Below, one piece after another: positions 4,075 to 8,302 of a stretch of 8,302 nucleotides of DNA. Each line of letters opens with the position of its first letter. Within the stretch, counting starts at the first letter, position 1. Made by a program: the position numbers and the translations under genes. Below the pieces are notes generated by a model. It was not told the origin of the DNA, searched no databases, and saw only the letters and a list, made by a program, of their open reading frames with translations. This DNA is from an uncultured Collinsella sp. (GTDB taxonomy: Bacteria; Actinomycetota; Coriobacteriia; Coriobacteriales; Coriobacteriaceae). Where the stretch lies: the NCBI GenBank assembly GCA_900549555.1, contig UROO01000087.1, forward strand, positions 1 through 8,302, given 5' to 3'.

Positions 4075-6738
4075 CTCTTGGACTTTGAGGGCCTCGGCCA
4101 GGCTGACGCGCTTGATGGAGCGCGTGTGCAGCAGCGCCACGACCAGGTAGGTTGCAAAGCCGATTCCTGCGCACGCCACCATAGACCAAGCGGGCACGTA
4201 GATCTCGATATTGCCGTTGTAGGCGAGCAACATCGAGCGGAAGATGGCCGTGAGCGAGCCAATGATCACGGGCAGGCTCAGCACGAGCGACGCCACCACG
4301 CACAGCGTGATCGAGCGGATGTACAGATGCGAGATCTCGCTATCGCGATAGCCAAAGACTTTCATGTAGCTGATCGAACGGGCGCTGTGGTCGATCACTG
4401 CCTTGGTCAGCAGGTACATAAACAGCAGGAAGATGAACACCGCAAGCCCAACCATCATGCCGATCATCTTGCTCATCATGCCGATGAACTGGTCACCCAC
4501 GGCGCGCATGTCGTCGGGCGTGGTGTCGCCGGCAAAGTAACGAGCATCGAGGCCGAGCTTCTCGTCGCTCACATAGCCGTTAAAGTAGGCGGCGTCGTTG
4601 TCGAACAGCTCGTTAAAGTCGTCGATGCTCATATAGATATTCATGTCCGACTTGGAGCCCCAGGCACAGCCCTTGCCCGCGTACTCAAGGGAATAATGCT
4701 CGCCCTCGTACTTGTCGCCGAGCGTGACCTTCTGACCCTCGCTCCAGCCAAACTTATCGAGCAGACCGCCGCCAAAGACGACACGCCCATCGCCGACGTC
4801 CAGCCCTTTCCAATAGCGCGAATCGGATGAAATGCCGTAGACGGAAATCGTCTCCTCGCCATTTCCATCGCCGCGGTCGTATTGCAGCTGGTAAACGGCG
4901 TATTTCTCGGCCTGCGCGATTGCACCCGCGTCGTTATCGGTCGTATTGACCGGGTGGATATCGTCGTTGTCAGTGTCGATCTTAGAGGCCTTGTCGATCA
5001 GGCTGATGGCCTCATCGCGGTCGCAGCCGAGGGCATCGGCAAGGTCATCAAGGCGCGCATAAAGCGCATCCTTCTTGTCCTGGACCTTGGCAAGCGCGTC
5101 CTGCGCCGCGGCCAGGCCCTCGGCAGACGGAGATGCGGTCGCGGCATCGGCTGCCGTCTGCGCCGCATCAGCCGCGTCGTCAAGCTCGTCATCCGCATCC
5201 CGGGCGGCGGAAAGCAGCGCGCCGTCAACCGACTGCAAGCGCTCGAGTGCCGACCACTGCTCGCGCTCCTCGGCAGTGCCCTCGAGCTCCAGCGGCGCCT
5301 TGAGCGTGTACTGGTGCTCGGCGACCAGGCTTGTCTCGAGGTTGTCTGCATAGTGCGTCATCGTGGGCAGAATCGCCAGGCCAAAGAGCAGCAGCAGCGA
5401 CGCAAATGCAATGCCCACGAAGAGCGTGGCGAAGTTGCCCAGATTGCGCAGGAAGATACGCAGGCGGAAGCGGGAAACAAAACCCATGCGCTCCGACAGC
5501 TGCAGGCCGCGCTTGGTACCCGACTTGCCGCTCGCTTCGTGACGAAGAAACTGCAACGGCGTCTTGCCCATTTTGCGAAGCAGACCCACCAGCGTGATGA
5601 GGATGAGCGCGGCGGCGGGAACCACGGCGCACTTCGCACAGATCTCCCAGCTCCAGTACACCTGGAAGGGCGGCAGGCTGTACGAGCCGTAATAGAGGCT
5701 GCGCATGGGCTCGGTAAAGAACACGACGCCGAGCGCAGTGCCCAAAAGCGCCGCGACCACGCCCACGATGGCGGGAAGCGCAAGGTAGTGCAGCACGATC
5801 TCGCGTCGACGATAACCGCTGGCGAGCAGCGTGCCGATGATGGCGCTCTCCTCCTCGATGGTGGCGTCGGTAAGGACCACAAAGACGAACGCCATGATCA
5901 CGATGATGATGTCGAGCAGCGTCATCCACATCATGGAGTCGCCGTCCACGTCGTCGCGCGCATAGCCAATGCCCTGGTTGGAATCGACGTCGATGAGGTC
6001 ATCCACGCGCGCATCGGCATCGGTCAGCGCCTCGACCATATCCTGCTCCGCATCGATGCGATCAGCGGTGGGGAGGTCGCGATCGGCAAAGGTGAAGGAA
6101 TAGGTGTAGGCAGGCGCGCCACCGGCGTCCTCAAGCGCGGCAAAGCCGGCGTCGGTGACCTCGGCCACGCCATAGGTGATGGTGTTCACCGTAAAGTCCG
6201 AATTGTTGAGGAACAGCGCCTGGCTATCGGGCTGAGTCATGATGCCGCAGATGGTGTAGGTGCGACCCTCGAGCTCGACTCTATCGCCCACGGACAGGTT
6301 GTTATTGGTGGCAAAGACACGGTCGATGGCCACCTCGTCATCCGTCTTGGGCTCCTTGCCCTCACAGTAGGACGCGATATCGACCTTGGTGCGGTGCGCA
6401 TAGGTGCGCAGCGTGCGCTTGGTGCCGTCGTCGCCGGCGGTCTTTTTTATGATGGCGTCGATGGAGAAATTCTTGTAGAGCGTGACGCCGCCGACGTCGT
6501 CGGCCGCGTCCTCGGCGGCCTTGAGTTGATCGTCGGTAGCCTCGAAGGAGGTGGTCACGCGGCCGTCCTCAATCGTGTACGCATTGCGCATGTCGTCGAT
6601 AAGGCAACCGATGGAATGCGCCGCGAGCAAAAAGCCCGAGGTAAGGGCGATGCTTCCGCACATAAGCAAAAAGATTCCCAGGTACTTGCCGATATTGCGG
6701 CGCAGCTCGCGCGGGAGACGTTTTGCGAGAGGTGTCAT
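4072..6738 (-). CDS. Large FtsX-like ABC transporter permease
   Basis: A predicted 888-residue inner-membrane subunit of the ABC transporter whose ATPase is encoded just upstream. The layout from the N-terminus is as follows. TM1 spans about 20-40. A large extracytoplasmic region (about 41-268) contains a MacB_PCD-like part with GDRVELEGRTYTICGI (151-166). A first FtsX domain with three TMs (about 272-290, 320-342, 366-388) follows. TM5 spans about 436-458. The second extracytoplasmic region (about 460-750) begins with an Ala/Asp/Glu-rich helical, probably coiled-coil stretch (about 485-585). A C-terminal FtsX domain has TMs near 756-778, 812-834 and 850-870. ATG 6738 is preferred over in-frame TTG 6753, since it follows an AGGCGG-like site and lies 8 nt after the ATPase stop. 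The substrate is unknown; lipid, lipoprotein or peptide-type cargo is typical of MacB/Lol/Bce-like systems. No histidine kinase or response regulator gene lies beside it, so a Bce-type sensor role is not supported. Confidence 0.92.
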   Translation of the reverse strand: MTPLAKRLPRELRRNIGKYLGIFLLMCGSIALTSGFLLAAHSIGCLIDDMRNAYTIEDGRVTTSFEATDDQLKAAEDAADDVGGVTLYKNFSIDAIIKKTAGDDGTKRTLRTYAHRTKVDIASYCEGKEPKTDDEVAIDRVFATNNNLSVGDRVELEGRTYTICGIMTQPDSQALFLNNSDFTVNTITYGVAEVTDAGFAALEDAGGAPAYTYSFTFADRDLPTADRIDAEQDMVEALTDADARVDDLIDVDSNQGIGYARDDVDGDSMMWMTLLDIIIVIMAFVFVVLTDATIEEESAIIGTLLASGYRRREIVLHYLALPAIVGVVAALLGTALGVVFFTEPMRSLYYGSYSLPPFQVYWSWEICAKCAVVPAAALILITLVGLLRKMGKTPLQFLRHEASGKSGTKRGLQLSERMGFVSRFRLRIFLRNLGNFATLFVGIAFASLLLLFGLAILPTMTHYADNLETSLVAEHQYTLKAPLELEGTAEEREQWSALERLQSVDGALLSAARDADDELDDAADAAQTAADAATASPSAEGLAAAQDALAKVQDKKDALYARLDDLADALGCDRDEAISLIDKASKIDTDNDDIHPVNTTDNDAGAIAQAEKYAVYQLQYDRGDGNGEETISVYGISSDSRYWKGLDVGDGRVVFGGGLLDKFGWSEGQKVTLGDKYEGEHYSLEYAGKGCAWGSKSDMNIYMSIDDFNELFDNDAAYFNGYVSDEKLGLDARYFAGDTTPDDMRAVGDQFIGMMSKMIGMMVGLAVFIFLLFMYLLTKAVIDHSARSISYMKVFGYRDSEISHLYIRSITLCVVASLVLSLPVIIGSLTAIFRSMLLAYNGNIEIYVPAWSMVACAGIGFATYLVVALLHTRSIKRVSLAEALKVQE

Positions 6739-6746
6739 GGCGCCGC

Positions 6747-7472
6747 CTACCAATCGAGCTCGGCAGCCGCGACGGGCGACTCGTTGAGCTCATCTTCGAC
6801 GATGCGCCCGTCGCGCAGGCGCAGCACGCGATTGGCCATGCGCGCGATGGCGGCATTGTGGGTGACAATGATGATGGTGCAGCCGTAGGTGCGGTTGACA
6901 TCCTCCATGAGCTGCAGGATTTCCTTGGATGTCTTGTAATCGAGCGCGCCCGTAGGCTCGTCGCACAGCAGCAGGCCCGGGTTTTTGACGAGCGCGCGAC
7001 CGATGGCGCAACGCTGCTGCTGGCCGCCCGAGACCTGGCGCGGGAACTTGTTGCGATGTTCATAGAGGCCCAGCGAGCGCAGCAGGTCGTCGACATTGAG
7101 CGGGTTTTTGGACAGGTGCGCCGTGACCTCGATGTTCTCTTTAATGGTGAGGTCGGGTACCAGGTTGTAGAACTGGAAGACAAAGCCCAGCTCGCGGCGG
7201 CGATACTCGCCCAGGTCGGCGGGCTTGAGTACGGTGAGGTCGCAGCCGTCCACCAGAATGGAGCCGCCGTCGGCATCCTCCAGGCCGCCGATCAGGTTAA
7301 GAAACGTGGACTTGCCCGAACCCGAAGGCCCCAGCATGACGCAGATCTCGCCGCGGTTGATGGACGTGTCGATGCCATCGAGTACCGTCAGGCGCGCATC
7401 CCCATCGCCATAATGCTTCTTGAGATCCTTAACCTGGACGTAGGCTTTCTGCGTTGCCATGGTATCCCCCAT
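6747..7472 (-). CDS. ABC transporter ATP-binding protein (LolD/MacB/BceA class)
   Basis: A predicted 241-residue cytoplasmic ATPase, full length for the class, that powers the FtsX permease encoded 8 nt downstream. All motifs are intact: Walker A GPSGSGKST (48-56), Q-loop Gln100 in FVFQFYNLVP, signature VSGGQQQR (147-154), Walker B LLLCDEP (167-173), D-loop GALD (175-178) and switch His205 (VTHN). The FQFYNLVPDLTIKENI segment and the G-I-G-R-A-L context are typical of the LolD/MacB type of exporter or mechanotransmission ATPases. The start is ambiguous. ATG 7472 has GAGG 6 nt upstream (7479-7482), while ATG 7460 follows a GGGGG run at 5 nt and would remove four residues (MGDT). The 116-nt upstream gap holds a palindrome (7537-7552) and a REP-like hairpin, but I see no clear promoter. 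Confidence 0.95.
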   Translation of the reverse strand: MGDTMATQKAYVQVKDLKKHYGDGDARLTVLDGIDTSINRGEICVMLGPSGSGKSTFLNLIGGLEDADGGSILVDGCDLTVLKPADLGEYRRRELGFVFQFYNLVPDLTIKENIEVTAHLSKNPLNVDDLLRSLGLYEHRNKFPRQVSGGQQQRCAIGRALVKNPGLLLCDEPTGALDYKTSKEILQLMEDVNRTYGCTIIIVTHNAAIARMANRVLRLRDGRIVEDELNESPVAAAELDW

Positions 7473-7536
7473 TGTTAGCCTCGTACTACTTTATGAGCGT
7501 AATAGTAAACCTTGGCGAACTATTTTGGGGCGAGAC

Positions 7537-7552
7537 CTGAAATTTATTTCAG
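7537..7552. promoter_or_regulatory. 16-bp palindrome upstream of the ABC operon, possible operator
   Basis: CTGAAATTTATTTCAG has 7 perfect base pairs around a TT centre. It lies about 65 nt upstream of the ATPase start and 35 nt downstream of the ABC-2 permease stop. Its size and symmetry suit a dimeric repressor, but no second copy or bound promoter is evident. An AT-rich RNA hairpin is the alternative. Confidence 0.35.
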
Positions 7553-7553
7553 A

Positions 7554-7584
7554 CTAGTCATTGGGGACGCTCTTAAATGACTAG
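7554..7584 (+). repeat. REP-like hairpin, copy 3
   Basis: CTAGTCATT (7554-7562) and AATGACTAG (7576-7584) form a perfect 9-bp stem around the 13-nt loop GGGGACGCTCTTA. It starts one base after the palindrome at 7537-7552 and ends four bases before the complementary TAG stop codon of the ABC-2 permease. It is related to the copies at 3876, 3908 and 4046 (inverted). Confidence 0.7.
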
Positions 7585-7588
7585 GTGG

Positions 7589-8253
7589 CTAGGCGCGGGA
7601 TTTGGCGCGTGCGAGGGCCAGGCCTGCGGCGGCAATGGCCACGGCAAAGAGTGCCGTGACGCCCAGGTCGCAGGCAATGTCGCCCAGCACGGCGGACGTC
7701 AGGTCCGCGGCGAGCGCCTTGCCGATCGCATCGTTCACCCAATATGTCGGCACAAAGTGCGCCACCGTCTGCACGGCCGAGCCCATGAGCGACAGCGGCA
7801 TCCAGGCGCCGCCCAAAAACGTCATGAGCATGCCGAGCAGGTTGCCCACACCGTTGAGCAGCTCCTCGCGCGCACCCAAGCTCGAAAGGGCAAAGCCAAC
7901 GGCCAGCGGCGTGCACGCCAGGGCAAACGTCGCCGCCAGCGCCAGGCACACGCGACCCACGCCGACCTCGGCGACCGCGCCGGCAAAGCCCACGACGCCC
8001 ATCATGCTCGACACAAACCAGATGCAGACGGTGAGTACGGCGGCGGCCGCAAACACGGCAAGCGAGCGCCGGCGCTCGGAGATTGGACCGGCATCCATAC
8101 GACGCACGCGCTCGGGCTCGTTCATGCCCGAGAACACCAGCCCCACCGACACGATGACCGACGAGATAATCGCGTACGCGCCAAAGTTGAAGTACGACTC
8201 GAGCGTGGCGGCGGCAGTCGAGTCGACCTTGACCTGCTCTATCTCGACCTCGG
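7589..8253 (-). CDS. ABC-2 type transporter permease, C-terminal part (5' end missing)
   Basis: The frame is open from the contig end down to TAG 7589-7591; about 221 codons look genuine. The reliable part reads VEIEQVKVDSTAAATL, then ESYFNFGAYAIISSVIVSVGLVFSGMN. It continues with a cytoplasmic EPERVRRMDAGPISERRRS and five further hydrophobic segments. FLGGAWMPLSLMGSAVQTVAHFVPTYWVNDAIG (beginning about 113 residues before the stop) is the P-x-x-x-M...P-x-Y-W-x-x-D block typical of ABC2_membrane_3 permeases. A GTG at 8152 could be mistaken for the start, but homologous-looking sequence continues upstream of it, so the true start lies outside. Such permeases usually pair with a DrrA/CcmA-type ATPase, expected further upstream. 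It is a different transporter type from the neighbouring FtsX system. The frame also continues through 8254-8302, but that stretch is an artefactual inverted copy. Confidence 0.85.
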
Positions 8254-8302
8254 CACGCTCGAGTCGTACTTCAACTTTGGCGCGTACGCGATTATCTCGT
8301 CG
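8159..8302. repeat. Perfect 49-bp inverted repeat at the contig end, probable fold-back artefact
   Basis: Bases 8254-8302 are the exact reverse complement of 8159-8207, with a 46-base loop (8208-8253). The inner arm encodes sensible membrane protein sequence on the minus strand (ESYFNFGAYAIISS). The outer arm read in the same gene's frame gives arginine-rich RRDNRVRAKVEVRLERA, unlike the family. A perfect 49-bp hairpin within a coding region, ending exactly at the contig end, is typical of a chimeric snap-back read or an assembly error. Confidence 0.85.

Noticed and set aside
4882..6888. A 668-codon open frame on the plus strand
   Set aside because: It lies wholly opposite the FtsX and ATPase genes, whose protein motifs are clear. 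High GC content leaves the antisense frame open, and its translation is His/Arg/Gly/Val-rich without recognisable domains.
8152..8152. GTG 8152 as start of the ABC-2 permease
   Set aside because: The frame continues upstream with sequence fitting the family (YFNFGAYAIISSVI), so an internal start would cut a membrane segment.
8159..8302. Invertible promoter or recombinase site at the right end
   Set aside because: The inverted repeat lies inside a coding frame and ends exactly at the contig edge with no recombinase gene nearby, so an assembly artefact is far more likely.

Overview
This looks like a complete 8.3 kb contig from a short-read assembly, not a window cut from a finished genome. The first 47 bases are Nextera (Tn5) library adapter, and the last 49 bases are an exact inverted copy of nearby sequence. 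Both outermost genes are therefore cut by technical ends. The genome is GC-rich, with compact genes mostly on the minus strand, small intergenic hairpin repeats of a GGGGAC...CTTA type, and a DUF362 ferredoxin-like protein. From recall, without a search, this best fits an intestinal actinobacterium of the Coriobacteriia, most likely Collinsella. That placement is an inference.

Left part (48-2324): two minus-strand membrane protein genes lie together. One is the N-terminal part of a CNNM/CorC-type (HlyC-like) transporter and the other is a hemolysin III (HlyIII/YqfA) family protein. A 186-bp divergent intergenic region separates them from a plus-strand, membrane-anchored alpha/beta hydrolase. 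The hydrolase has a good sigma70-type promoter, with two related pseudo-palindromes placed where a repressor would bind.

Middle (2325-4071): a 132-bp intergenic element with inverted ends is followed by a bidirectional terminator shared by the convergent hydrolase and DUF362 genes. Next is a DUF362 protein with two [4Fe-4S] ferredoxin motifs. Upstream of it, between it and the next gene, lies a cluster of REP-like hairpins (3864-4074).

Right part (4072-8253): an ATP-binding subunit (6747-7472) and a large FtsX-like permease (4072-6738) are separated by 8 nt and almost certainly form one MacB/Lol/Bce-type ABC transporter operon. Upstream is another REP-like hairpin, then the C-terminal two thirds or so of a separate ABC-2 type permease running off the contig.

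I see no defence island, CRISPR array, tRNA, rRNA, phage or integron. The coding content is ordinary chromosomal transport and envelope functions. The signals most worth following up are non-coding: a family of short hairpins whose stems vary in compensating fashion around a conserved loop, the 132-bp palindromic element, and the paired operator-like sites at the hydrolase promoter.
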